Source of the DNA: Clavulina sp. PMI_390
Taxonomy: Eukaryota > Basidiomycota > Agaricomycetes > Cantharellales > Hydnaceae
Assembly: GCA_015039315.1 (NCBI GenBank)
Contig: WIDE01000101.1
Coordinates: 1-64,000, forward strand
Reading direction: 5' to 3'
DNA length: 64,000 nucleotides
This document shows, one piece after another, positions 11,366 to 23,137 of this stretch. The position numbers and the translations under genes are program-made. The notes under the pieces were generated by a model. The model worked only from the letters and a program-made list of their open reading frames with translations. It was not told where the DNA came from and ran no database searches. The stretch's first letter is position 1, and each line of letters opens with the position of its first letter.

Positions 11366-12680
11366 TCAAGGTCCTTCCTCTTCGTCGTCAAACCATCGAT
11401 CCTCATCATCCCTATCGTCGACATCGTACTTGTCATTAAAATCGACATCTTCATACAGTTCCGCCTAAGAAAAAAATCCCACCACCCCGATTGAGCGATT
11501 CAGTAAAAGAAAGAGCGCTAGGAAATGATACTTCATGCAAGTGAGACACACATACCGGCAGAAGTCCATCAATGAACCGCTCGCGCAGCACACGCTCAAA
11601 CGCAGCTCTCACTTCCTCGGGTGACTCACTCGCATCCTCACCATCTTGGCCTTCGTCTTCTTCTTCTTCTTCCTCTTCTTCTTCATCGCTCTCGGAATCA
11701 AATTCCTCCTCGGTCTCTCTCTCCCGCGCCGCAAGAGTCGCTGCCATCGCAGCGCGCTCAATCCTTTCCGCACGCACACGCTCGGCCTCGCGCTCCTCTT
11801 CGTACTCGGCGAGCAGATCCCCGAGCCTGCCTACGTATCCTCTCTTTGGATTTGGGCCCTGTGTCTGGTTTCCGGGCCCCGCTGAGGTGGATCCAGCAGC
11901 CCCAGAATTCGCATTCGCATAGCCCATGAAACTCTGCTCGACCCACGCACGCTCATCCTCCCCCGCTTGCTCGCCCAACCTCGGAGGCTTCGGCGGTGGC
12001 TGGAGCGCCCTAGCTATTCCTCCACCACCACCGCCGTTCATGGCGTCCCATATCCTCGGCTCTATCATCCTCCCGCGCTCCCATCCCAGTATCTTTGGCG
12101 GCACAACACCACCCATCATACCCATCGCGCCATCTCGAACATTCGTGGTGCCAAGAGCATATTGTGTGCGCCGGTTCTTGATCCGCTTCACACCTGTCCG
12201 CTGGCGAGGCGTCAGCCCCATTGGCACATCTTTTGATTCCTTCTCATCATCATAGTCTCGAGAAGAAGAAGAAGGGGTGATGAAGAGTGATAGGGCAGGA
12301 TGGACAGGATCAGAGGGCAAGGCTGTCAGATAGAGGTTGAGAAACTCGATAGGGTGCGTCTCGGGTGAGGGAATAGAGTCGAGCGGGAGACCAAGATATT
12401 TCAGGACAGGAATAGCTCGCGATGATGCTTGCAATGCTGGCCCAGGAGATTGGGACTCGGATTGGGGGTGAGAGTCTAAAGCTAAAGCGGAGAAAGAGTC
12501 GCTCATTTCTCCAGATTCCATGTCGAGCCAGTATTCTCCACGGACGCCAACCAGTAGGGGCACAGGGAAGATGTGCAGAGCTTGACTAGAGTCGGCTCGG
12601 AAAGTATGACAAACTTCTCGAGGATCGGACTCGGAAAGAACACGATCGAGCGCCTCCGAGACTGGCTTTCTCAGCAGCAC
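11366..12680 (-). CDS. CCDC97-like protein (5' end unresolved)
   Basis: Two exons visible, complement(join(11366..11464,11556..12680)), at least 408 aa. The C-terminal part is diagnostic: a YVGRLGDLLAEYEEERE helix, a long acidic run (about 11640-11710 on the plus strand), RFIDGLLP, and, across an intron (GTATGT to CTTAG), AELYEDVDFN...DDRDDEDRWFDDEE, the conserved ending of CCDC97 proteins. Human CCDC97 has been linked to the SF3b part of the U2 spliceosome; a splicing role here is inferred. The open frame starts at a GTG that directly follows a good acceptor (GCTTACAG), so a further 5' exon must exist. The only nearby upstream ATG (12897) does not join in frame with a strong donor. The first internal ATG is about 50 codons in. 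Confidence 0.75.
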
Positions 12681-13470
12681 ACTGTAAGCAGAGGCCCCGA
12701 CTCACGACTAAGCGGCTGAGCGGTCAACGTCAGCAGCCAACACTAATCAGCGAATACGCTCCTCTCCACCTGCTTACACTGACAGTGTATGCACAAATCC
12801 GAGTAGTGACGAATGCTGTTGAAGCTTGTTATGACAAAGCTTCTTTCGTCGGTCACTCACAAGTCCCCTCACTCTTCTTCACCGCAATATCACGCATATC
12901 ACACCAAATTGTTTTGTTCCAAAAGCAAGGAAAATCAATAGATTTACTAGCAGCAGATTTGCAAGCAAGACTATATAGAACAAACGACGATGCAACACAA
13001 ACGGGAATTCAGTTTTCAGTGAAACTCTCGGAGAGTAAACTACTGGTTGTTGGGGGGTCATCATGAACAATGCACGGGGGTTGAGTCCTCGGCGAGTAGA
13101 CAGAAAGAGTAGATAATAAATAGAGAGAACAGAGAAGATAAAGGAAAAGAAAAACACGGCACAGAAAAGGAGAGTGGGCGTTGATACACGGAATAAGGCC
13201 GCAAGCACGAGTCAAACAGGGCACAAGGAGTTGGGGGGAGAGAAGGCATCAATGGCGATGGCGTGTGATGCTTTGCGCTCCCAGGCGCGGGGGTCGATGG
13301 TAGTGGTACACAAGACTTGATTGAGGTGTAAAAAAAGAGGAACAGGGATGAGAGAGACCAGCTAGAGAACAACAGACAGACGCAGAGCACACAATAGTCC
13401 GAGGGGATAGACGCAAGCAGTACGAGATGATGAAAAAAGTAAAAAAGGAACATATGGAGCTATTCCTTAT
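12681..13470. other. 5' region of CCDC97-like gene and 3' UTR side of bHLH copy 1
   Basis: It probably contains an unresolved 5' exon of the CCDC97-like gene (12690-12900) and, beyond it, the 3' untranslated region of bHLH copy 1. No independent gene is seen. Confidence 0.45.
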
Positions 13471-15366
13471 CTACATGAAGGGGGCCATCATCGGGTACGC
13501 CAAGAAACCACTTCCACCATTCCCAGCAACAGGGACATCCTTCCATGCAGTTGCAGGGGCACCTGGATAGGAAGCTGCAAAGCCGAACGCATCTTGTTGC
13601 TGGTTGGCCAGGCTGAGACCATCCAGGGGCGAGTTCAGAGCGCTGGCGCTAGGGAGTGAGCCGGGAAGACCCATATCAAGACCGGCATCCGAAGTCGAAA
13701 TGGACAAGACTGAGGATGACGAAGGGGACGAGGAAAGCGAGAGCGAGGGAGCACCGCTCAGGCTCGGGCTTGGGGAGGAAGAAGCAGAGTCGGCCTTGTG
13801 CTGCTGCTGCTGTTGCTGGAAGAATTGTTGAGCTTGCTGGTCGCGCTGCTGTTGCTGAGCAACAAGGGCAGCGCTGAACAAGTGGGCGTTCCATGCTGCG
13901 TACTTGGCAGCATCCTGCTCGCTCATGGGCGTCGGGTTGGGGGTCTGCATGGGGTGCTGCTGCTGGCCAAAGGCAGGGGGAGGACCAACGGGGGTGGTGG
14001 GAGTGGAAGAGGCTGCGGCGGCAATCGAGTCAAACGACGCAGGGATGAAAGGCTGGGGAGCGCCAAACATTCCCATGCCGCCCATAGGCATGCCCATGGG
14101 GCCGGTAGGGAAGAGGCCAAGGCTCGCCATGCGCTGCATCTGCTGCTGGAGGGCAAACTGCTGCTGCTGTTGTTGCTGTTGCTGCTGTTGACGGGCGGCG
14201 ACACCAGGGTACGCCGAAGGGACGAGAGAGGCGGCAGCTGCGAGCTGCTGGGCGGTGAGCTCCATGGGGGGTTGGACTTGGGGGAGCTGGGCAGGGGTAG
14301 GGTGCTGTTGGAGCTGCTGCTGGAGGTTGTGCTGGCGGGGGATGGCCTCGGGGGCAGTTGCGGGGGCAGCCATGGTGGGGACACCAGTGTATGATGACGG
14401 GCCGTCCTCCTCGTTCAGGTCGTCCTCGCCATCGTCGCCGATGGAGGCACCAAGAGGGCCGGAATCGCCACCGCGCATCTCGTACGCGATGCGCTCTTGC
14501 TCGTTCATGCGGTCTTCCGCGGCGGAGGTGTCCTCCATGTCGAGCAAGGATGCGATCTCGGGCGCATAGTGGAGCTCGACAACGGGCTCGAGGGGAGCAG
14601 AGGGAGAAGAGAGGGAAGCACGAGCACTGGGCACGGGCTCATGAGGGTGGGCTGCCCGCCATTCATTGACTTCGCGACGGAGGGATTCGGCGTCACGGAC
14701 GAGTTGCTGGATTTGGCGGGCGTGGATAGCGCGGAGACGGCGCTGGGAGCGAACGAGCGCGATGGAGGAGTTGACGATGGCGCTCTTCGAGGGGCGACGG
14801 ACGGTCGCGAGGTTGGGGAGGAGCGCGGCGAGATCCTGTTAGGTGGTCATACGACGCCGATGGAAAAAGGCCGGCGGACGCGGTGGTAGTGATGAATATT
14901 GGTTGGGTGGGGCGGATCCCAAATAGCGTAATTGAGTTTGAAAGAAGACGTGACCAAGAATTCAACGGAAGGAGTTGGAAATATACAATCCCAGACAGAA
15001 TAAGGATAAGAAGCCAGTTCATAGGACAAACGGATAGAAACAGATGATGAGCGCCATATGCACACGGAATGGAGCCATCAATGCCAGAGAGGGAAATAGG
15101 GTACTCACGAGGAAACGACCGTTCAAGGTCTCGCGGCGCTGACGTTCGACGGCGTTGTGGGTGGCACGGCGCTCGGCCGTGTTCGCTCGTCGAGTGGGTT
15201 TTCGACGGACGGCACCGCCAGCACTGGGTGCACCGGCAGACGTCTGAGGAGCGGACTGGCCGCTGCTAATAGTATCGATAGAATTAAGAGCGGGGGAGGA
15301 GGCAGGGGCTGAGCCCGCGGAGGGAGACTGGGCACCCTGGCTGGAAGGAGAAGATGGGAAGGACAT
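13471..15366 (-). CDS. bHLH transcription factor, copy 1 (polyglutamine-rich)
   Basis: Two exons, complement(join(13471..14835,15109..15366)), 540 aa. The basic region has His70-x3-Glu74-x3-Arg78 within ATHNAVERQRRETLN, the E-box-contacting pattern of bHLH proteins. Helix 2 follows after the splice (RRPSKSAIVNSSIALVRSQ) and runs into a long amphipathic helix (QIQQLVRDAESLRREV) that probably extends dimerisation. Next comes an acidic block shared word-for-word with copy 2 (MEDTSAAEDRMNEQERIAYE...RGGDSGP), then Gln-rich low complexity with a run of about 11 Gln encoded near 14157-14195, and a short hydrophobic C-terminus. It should be a nuclear regulator; target genes are unknown. The 273-nt intron splits the HLH exactly after GRFL and is several times longer than introns elsewhere in the window. 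A repeated 27-bp element lies 265-359 bases upstream of the ATG. Confidence 0.9.
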
Positions 15367-15564
15367 TATACTTTCGTGTTCGTGATTGAGAGTTGGGGTG
15401 ATTGGTCGAGTCGAGGGGGTGTCGAATCGAGATAAATGCAGAGAGAAAGGGCAAGACTAGGTAGTAGAGATAGTGGATTGGTGGTAGTGGTGGTAATGCA
15501 AGATGTCAAAAGTTCAGCGGGTTGTAGGGATGATTGGCGTCGGGGTGAGAGGGATTGTGTAGAA

Positions 15565-15582
15565 GCGCGATAAACTCAGCAG
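15565..15582 (-). promoter_or_regulatory. Degenerate third copy of bHLH-upstream element
   Basis: On the minus strand the sequence reads CTGCTGAG-TTT-ATCGCG, matching the core of the two full copies further upstream but with one extra spacer base and no conserved flanks. Being close to two full copies makes chance less likely, but it is short. Confidence 0.4.
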
Positions 15583-15630
15583 GCTTCCAACAAGGGGAGG
15601 GTAAGTCGGGGAAAAGGGGAAAACACCACG

Positions 15631-15657
15631 GGCTACGCGATTGCTCAGCGGACGCCT
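15631..15657 (-). promoter_or_regulatory. Conserved 27-bp element, copy a (upstream of bHLH copy 1)
   Basis: Read in the direction of bHLH transcription, the 27 bp contain CCGCTGAGNNATCGCGTAG, starting AGGC and ending GCC. It differs from copy b (15699..15725) at one base and from the copy upstream of bHLH copy 2 (26667..26693) at three. It sits 265-291 bases before the ATG. It could be a transcription-factor site or part of a 5' leader. Confidence 0.75.
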
Positions 15658-15698
15658 TGCGTGGGTGAGGGGGAGGAAGGGGACTGAGAGAGAGACGA

Positions 15699-15725
15699 GG
15701 CTACGCGATTCCTCAGCGGACGCCT
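15699..15725 (-). promoter_or_regulatory. Conserved 27-bp element, copy b (upstream of bHLH copy 1)
   Basis: Same element and orientation as copy a, 68 bases further from the gene (333-359 before the ATG). A single substitution (the first N of the NN spacer) separates it from copy a. Confidence 0.75.
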
Positions 15726-18700
15726 GACTGACTCTGGACTCTTGCAATGACTACGTGGAAGGTGTGTGAGGAACAGCGGCTTCTGCTACTGGGTTCACTC
15801 GGCGCAAGCAGGCTAATATGTCGGGATTAGTGAGGTGAGTGGGTTGGGTGGGTGGATGCTGAAAGGGTCGCGAGACTGGAACAGCAGCATGGTCAGAGTC
15901 GCAGCACGAGGGTGAGATAACAGCAAAAAAGCTCACTATCAAGCGGGGTCCTTTGCAAGCAGGGGGGTCGGAAAAGAGGAAGAACGAGGTGGTTGGACGA
16001 CGGCACTTATGCGCTGGATGCTGTCGCTGCTGCTGCACGAGGTGTAGAGGGCCTTGGCTGGACCGTCGGGGGTGGGTGGTGGTGGGTGGGTGATGGGGGG
16101 AAGCTGAGGACTAAAGCTGGGTCCTTTGAATGGGGATCATATTGACCCGGCACCCGCCGGTCCCAGCGTCCCTGGAAAGGAGAAGGGGAGATCAATCGTT
16201 GGTCTGCTGGCCCCCGCCTTTAAGGGCGACGTCCCGCACACACGAATTGGATTTACAGCCCTTTTCCCTGTCGCAGTCACTTCCTTTGCTTTTTCCATTC
16301 GTCGTTTTTGGGGTGTTGGTTTTCTGCTTGCGTGTCGACGAACACCCCTTGCAACCACTATTTTTCCTCATTCCCACAATCCCTCCGTCGATCCTTCCAT
16401 TCGTATGCATTTATTCGTGGCCACTTTTTTCACTCTTTTTTTCGGGGGGCCAGGGCTGAACGTGTCAACTCCCTCTTTTGTCCCTGTCGTCGACACATCT
16501 AATTCCCACCACAAATCTCACCAAACGGAGTCTACGGGGCTTGCGCGTCATTCTAGAGCTACGTATACATCAAATCACTCCTTTGCATTCTCTCATGACG
16601 ACCCCTCGATCCTGTCAATATCATCAATTTGGATGGGGCATACCAAAGATAAGACGAGTGAAGAAGAAGAAGAAGTAGCCGCCGGACCCGCCCAGCTCGA
16701 ACTATACGGACCCGCTCCGAGCACTGACAGCTTCCAATCCATCCGTAATGAGCGAGCTTTGCGTTGTTGCCAGCGAGGCGCAGGGCCGTTACCGTCTTCT
16801 CAGGATTCTCAAGTTCATTTCCCTGGATCTCCCATTCAGTTCACACCCAACTTGGGACTGCTGCGTGATTCTCGATCTTTCGAATGTTCATCTGGATTGA
16901 TATGGGGTGATGGACATGGACACATTGAATTGCATACGACGAATACGAGTTGTTTGGATGATCTTGCTGCTGCTGCGGTCTCTTTCAGCAGTAGCAGCAA
17001 AGCAAAGCAGTTGGAGTGAGAGAGTAAGATGCCGATGCTCGTCCAATTCAGTTTCTGCAAGGGTCCCTCGATCTCCTCTCTGAATCCGTCGGTGGCAGGA
17101 CATGCATGGCGCCCACCTGTCACTGTGTCAAAAGTAGCCTTTGGCCGTGAAATGCGCCGTCGGGTGCCGCTGAATAGAGGAGCGCCATTCCCATTCAGTG
17201 CGGAAAACCTGCCGTAAATCAGCCATGCAGGGAGCCCAGTCGGGTCCGACAGGTGGCAGGACTCCAGAGTGGCTCTGGTGGTCTCATCGTCGAGGAGAGT
17301 ACCCATCGTTCCTTGGTACGACAGCTAACCAGCCACCCACCCACCCTTGTGCACGCCACCACCTTGCTCGTGAGTAGAATGCATGCGTTATTAATAACGC
17401 CCAGAGAGAAACACCTATATTCGAGCTCTAGAGCCAGTGTTCTGCCACCCTTAGTCCCTGTCTCTGGCAAAAAGGCAAAAGCACATTTAGCCTCCCGGTG
17501 TCGGCGTGCTCTCCTGATGGTGACAATGAACTCCCATCATCCCACCACCCGTTTAGCGCACGCACACCCGCATGTAGTCGTGACCTCGATGCCCCGTTCG
17601 CTCGTGTCTCGAGCTAGCTGCTTTTGACATCTCGCACATGGCCCGCTTCTTTCTCTTTTGCTTTCGGTTAACTATTCACTATGGCCACTTTACCGTCCCA
17701 CCAAATCTCGATTCCCTTTCCCAACAAACCCTCCGCCCTCTGGGTTGGTTCATGACTATACCCTGAAGGTGTTCAATATAGCGAACGACACGATCGTCCC
17801 GTTCTCCAGACGCGTGTGGGACGGATGTCAATGCGCTTGAGGTCGCACAGATAGTTCCCGTGTCCCAAACTAACAACGCCGCATGAAGAGTCAGACCAGC
17901 TCTTCTCGCAAGCTATTGAACGTTGAAAGGCCGGGTGGACATGAACAAGATATGTCCATACCCCGCCCTCATTCCCTCCTAATCATCATGAATCACGTTA
18001 GTCATCGCGCCAAGAAGAGGACAATCATTCTATACAAGGACATATTGTTAATCTGCAGCTGCTCCTGGGAACCATGATCATCAATACGCTTTCTCGTCAG
18101 CTGCAGTGCTCCTCTCAAGGCTGAGATTGAAATGCACCGCACCCCCGCACCACCCATCTCACTTTGGACCGCAAAAGGAACACTAGAGAAGAACCAGGTA
18201 CGAACTGCGGTACAACTCTTATCCCTGGACAAAATAGCCGCGTCAAGGAAACCTGGTAGAATCCCATCGAACAACACGTGCGATACATTGACACCCTTCT
18301 GCAAACACACTCGCCCGCACTTACCCGTCCATCCACCCACTCACTTACTCGGGCTACTAAGGTACGCTCCCTTCTTTTTCAAATTCTTCTCTCTCGCTAA
18401 AGGGTCCTTCATTGTGCATATGCATGCGTATAGCCTTGCTGATTGTCCAAGTGATGGATGGGTGATGATGACTCACAAGACGACGACGGCAATTGACAAC
18501 CAACCGATAATCGAGTAAATAAGTTTTCCCCGACCCCGAATCGGACATGTCATTACGTATTGGTATTGGATGCTCCCAACCATTAATATTCCTTTGATCA
18601 AAAGCTCGTGACGAAGAGGGCCAGGATGGCAACCAACGTCCAAACTGTTTTTTACTAAGCATTACATGTGTGATGGGAGAAGTGGACTTGGCCCAAATCT

Positions 18701-20891
18701 AATCTAGGCATAGCTTGAGGAGTGTCGATCATAATGACCAACGATGTACGACAACCATCATGATCATGATCGATCGCCCCGTTTAGCCTTGCGCAAAGGC
18801 GATGAGCTTGGGGAAAGGAATCATCACGGTGTGTCAGCGATTTGCTCTCATCCTTACTTCTCCAAGCGAGAATCTTCTTCGGTACATCCGATTGCCAAGG
18901 AGGGTAGATACGGCCTACTCGCTACTCTTGAGGACGATTAAACATCGTTTCACTAAGCGTGACGCATGGCTGGCCATGAAACGACGCGTTCGGGCCCCGG
19001 CGAGCGAATAGCACAGTCGCGCCGATTACGTCGTGTCCTCCCTAGCCAGCAACAAGCGTGCGCAAGCGAAGGTCTCCAAGCAGCTGTCGTATGGACAGTC
19101 GAGCGGGCAGAAGCCGGGCTAGCGGATATCAAAGCTGCTGCGCATGGTGCACTCACGAGTCCATGGGAGCGTCCGAACACCAAAGAAAGAGCGGATCTCT
19201 TCCCATTCCTTCGCCGTGGATGTGAAATGGAGTTGTATACGATTGGTGGATGTGACCTCCTCTCGGGCAGCGGGCAATTTTGAGCGGAGTGTGGGGTCGG
19301 GAGTGGCATGCGTATCTGACAGCGAAGCTAGAAGTTTACCGTTCATCGGCTAGCCAACCAGTGAGCGCATTTTGGTATTTGAAATAGTTGGTATGTTGAA
19401 CCCATGAGGCCGAGACTCGAACGGGGAACAATTCGGAACAACAGGTCGAGTTCACCATTGTTCAAGACGCGTTGAATATCCTGAAAATCGAATATCGAGG
19501 CGCCATGCATGTCCTCGAACCCTCGCGTAGATAGCGGAACCGCCTATTGACAAGTAGGCGTGCGTATAATCGGGGCGTGGTGGTGGTGGAGGTTGCGAGT
19601 GGCGGCGGGCGAGCATGTGGACGCTCCAGGCAAGCGACTCGATTGATTGCTAGAAGTTTCGGAAGAATAAGATCCAGATTTAATTCCAAGATGAGGCACT
19701 AGAGTCATACAGAAGCGCCAAGAAATAGTTATTTGGGACGGACGCCGCCGCCAACGACCATGTGGGCGCCTCACAACGTGTTGCAGAACCGCATTAGAGA
19801 GTTCGATTCGCAAGATAGGGAGATTTAATAAGCTAATTTGTTGTTGCCCATTAGTGCCTTACAACGGGTAAGTGCAGTGCCTGACGGAGGAGGTTGTTGG
19901 TCGAAACGTCGGGACGATGCTAGTCATGTACCACATGCACAGACAGGCACTGAACGCAGGTGATCTTACTTCCAAATCTCGGGTGACTCGAAGGATCATA
20001 TGGTGCAATGATTGTCAAAAGCACCTACTAGCTGCGCAAGTCTCATCAGCGAGCGGTCCATATACGCAAATCATTCGCCTTACGCCATCATGTCGTGGTC
20101 TGAATCTCGGCAAACGGAGGAAGACGAGAGCCCCTCGGGCATCATTAGATCGGGACCGCCATTATAGCCTCAAAGAAGCAAGTAGCAAGGTGGTCGGAGA
20201 CTCCGTACGATGTCACATAATATCGGAGTTGATCTAGGATTGGAGAGATCGAGAACCCATGTGGCGACTCGGGCACGGGTAAATGACAAGCACAAGCAGA
20301 ATCGAGCCAAAAAAAAAAAAAAATCGGGGAAGAGAAGGTGATATTGTGAGAAGAGAAGCTCTCAAAGCTTTGGTTGTCATTTCGGAAGGCGTTAGCAGCG
20401 ATCCCGCCGCAGAGACGATTAAAAGATATCCGAACAAGGGACAATCAGCGAGAGTCGGACCGAAGATCCTACTAGATCTACGTTAAGAATAGAAAGGCTC
20501 AGATCGGGAAGATGTGAGTCAGTTATGATTAGATTTTGGTTGGGGTGTACATTCGGCTCAGCAGTGATCCTAGCATGCGTACTGATTAGAATAGGATTGA
20601 AGCCCCATCACCTCCTCCAACACAATAGTCTTCGAGTAGGTTACTGGCACTCTAGGTTTCAAGGCCGATGTTCGAACTTTGACAAGAGATCTGGCTCCAA
20701 CGATGAGCAGGAGCCTGAGATGTGACAGTTTTGAGATGGCGGTCAGTGACACGAGTGGGGACGTGTAACCGTGACAACTCAGTCTCTCATTGCCCGCTGC
20801 GCATTTCGTGGCCTTTTCCACCTAAGTTATCCATTCGAACCCCTCTTACACCCCTACAGCTTGGAAGTTCTACTATCAAAGCCCGTGTACT
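15726..20891. other. Long gene-poor region upstream of bHLH copy 1
   Basis: About 5.2 kb without a supportable gene. It holds G-rich tracts (about 16060-16100, repeats of GGGTGGGTGG), a short GAA run (about 16661-16677), CCCA repeats (about 17333-17346) and a run of A (about 20310-20323). A 297-codon open frame at 16126-17019 starts at TTG and shows no family signal. Long intergenic regions like this are common upstream of regulatory genes; a large promoter or unannotated non-coding transcripts are possible. Confidence 0.5.
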
Positions 20892-23137
20892 ATGCTTGTG
20901 CGGCGCTCGACGGCCACATTCGTCGTGGTTGTGGCAGGCGTGTTTATTCTGGGCAGCTCATTCGTGGTCTATCAGAGACCAGAATACATACCCTCCAATG
21001 TGATTCCCGAGAGCTGGAAAGACTGGAGCGGTCTCGGCTCTGGACCATCTGACTTCCCTCTTCCTAACGCCGACTCCTCTTCTCCAACACACAAGGTTGG
21101 AGTGCACGACCCATCATCCCCACACCTTCCTGCCGACCACAACGACTCTCCCAAACTACCCTCGAGACCACCTTCCAAAGGGCAAGGCTCTGATGACGAC
21201 GTGCATATACTACCCATATCCCCAGGCGATATCGAAGTAAAACCACTTCCCGTCTCGTCGGAGAACACCCAGCGGAGACCCATAAAAATCAGCAATGCTG
21301 CACTCAAAAATCGCCTCGTAGCTCTGCTGGGTGCACCCATGCCTACCCACGAACAGTTCATGAAAGAGTCTAGCGCATCATGTCCAGTAGACGTGGCAGA
21401 TCGTCAGATTAACCCTGACCAAATGTCTGGGAACATCGAAAAATGGCTCGCCATGGACACCGACGAACTCGCAGAGAGGAGGTTGGCGATCGTGCAATAC
21501 CTCGAAACATTAGAGAAGGAAGGGAAGGTACTCGTCGGCGGTGATGGGAAGAGTGGGAAGGGCAGGGGAATCGTGATGACTGGTGGTAATGGGGTTAGTC
21601 AGGGACTGATAACGTTTCAGTATAGTATGGCTAACCACTTTCGGTTAGGATACAATGTCCCGACTACTAGTGACTCTGCGTATTCTTCGCAAGGAGTACA
21701 AGACAAAGCTGCCTGTCGAGGTATTTGCATTCCCAGGTGAAATCCGGGATTCGGCGGTTCTTGATGAACTGAAGGAACTCGAAGCGACCGTACACGAGGT
21801 TCGTGGACGCCCCGGGATCATGTTGCTCATGGAACTCGTTTAGTCTTAACTTTCACATCTGTCCAGCTGCCAGGGCGTACCAAGTTAAATTTATGGAAGA
21901 ATTTCCAGGTACGTGCGGCTTCCTGGGTACCCACTTCTCTCATATATCTGAAGCTCACTATCACTATCCTATTTATTTGGTGCCTGCGGAATAAAGATCA
22001 AAGCAGAGTCTATCGTGGCTTCTTCATTTGAGGAAGTTCTGTACCTGGATAGTGACAACGTTCCTTTGCGTGACCCCGAACATCTCTTCGATGCTCCGTT
22101 ATACGCTGGAAAGGGCCAGCCTGGTGCTGTGTTCTGGCCGGATATTAACAAAGACCATCGTTCGTACCATTTTTCGTTGTTGGGATCCGAAAACTTTCCT
22201 AACGACATTCCTCACTACAGCCGAGAACCCTGTTTGGCGGTTGATGGGGAAGAAATGTGATTACTCTCAATGGGAACTCGAATCTGGTACGCCAATTCTT
22301 GTAGTTCAAGCGACGAACGTGTAGTTGCTAACATGTGTTTGCATTCCAGGCCAGATCCTCATCAATAAAAGCGGGAATGATGGTCTCAATCTCGCAGCCC
22401 TCCATGTTGCCATGCATATGCAGCTGGAACATCCTTTCTACTTTTCGCTCAGTGGTGGCGATAAGGATACATTCGTATGCCACTCTCCTTCGTCTATTGT
22501 GGGAATCCGCAGAACTGATATTGACTCATTCCGCAGCGCTATGGATTCTGGGCCCTTCAGCTCCCGTATAGCGTCTCCCCAAGATGGCTTAGTGAATTAG
22601 GATTCCGCAGTCCGTTCGACAATAATAGATTTTGTGGCGTAGTAATGCTCCAGGTATGAGCTCTTTTGTGATGTTACTCAAAAGGACACAGACTGACGCA
22701 AAATTGTTCGTTTCCGCCTCTACTTGTTCTTCGGCACCCCCTAATTTGGGTCGCGATCTTCGGATAATACCCCTCATTCGATGATCTAGTACGACATTGT
22801 TGAGTCTCCCACCTCGGGCGAGCATCCCATGCCACTCTTTGTGCATGCAAATCTCCTTAAGCACCTCAACCGTGTCCCGAATTTCTCCCCCTTCTCAGTT
22901 ATCAAGCGTGCCGCGGACGATGTCGCTCCTTCGCGCACTCTTGATGCTGTTCGCGCATGGGTGTACAATGACGGGGCTGGTATGTGTACTGACATGGAGG
23001 TGTACACTGATGAACGTGGAGGAGGGACTGGTCAGACACTTGTTGAAGAAGATTTCGAATCTGCCTATGGTGGAGTGTTTAGCGGGTGGTATGATAACGT
23101 GTACAACAAGTATGGAGGGAGGACAAATGGATGGTAA
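20892..23137 (+). CDS. GT71-family alpha-mannosyltransferase (Mnn1/Mnn2-like)
   Basis: Eight exons, join(20892..21593,21649..21798,21867..21908,21997..22159,22221..22286,22350..22474,22537..22653,22790..23137), 570 aa. It is a type II Golgi protein: a short cytosolic tail, a membrane anchor (about residues 9-27, ATFVVVVAGVFILGSSFVVY) and a Pro/Ser-rich stem to about residue 110. The catalytic domain reads GRGIVMTGGNG-DTMSRLLV, LPVEVFAFPGE, then SSFEEVLYLDSDN with the metal-binding DxD at 316-318, and ENPVWRLMGKKC, QILINKSG and MHMQLEHPFYF, the order seen in the fungal mannosyltransferase (putative) family. It would add mannose from GDP-mannose to glycoproteins in the Golgi. All introns keep frame. 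It stands alone, with more than 3.7 kb empty on each side. Confidence 0.9.

Noticed and set aside
13798..14394. Plus-strand ORF of 198 codons (Leu/Gly-rich)
   Set aside because: It is the antisense shadow of the polyglutamine-rich bHLH exon; Leu runs are just CTG read from Gln codons.
16126..17019. Open frame of 297 codons on the plus strand
   Set aside because: It starts at TTG, its first in-frame ATG is about 280 bases in, the composition is unlike the neighbouring proteins, and there is no motif or splice support. It is probably chance in GC-balanced intergenic DNA.
19390..19430. T-arm-like sequence on the minus strand (GTTCGAGTC)
   Set aside because: The flanking bases do not pair as a T stem and no other tRNA arms are present.
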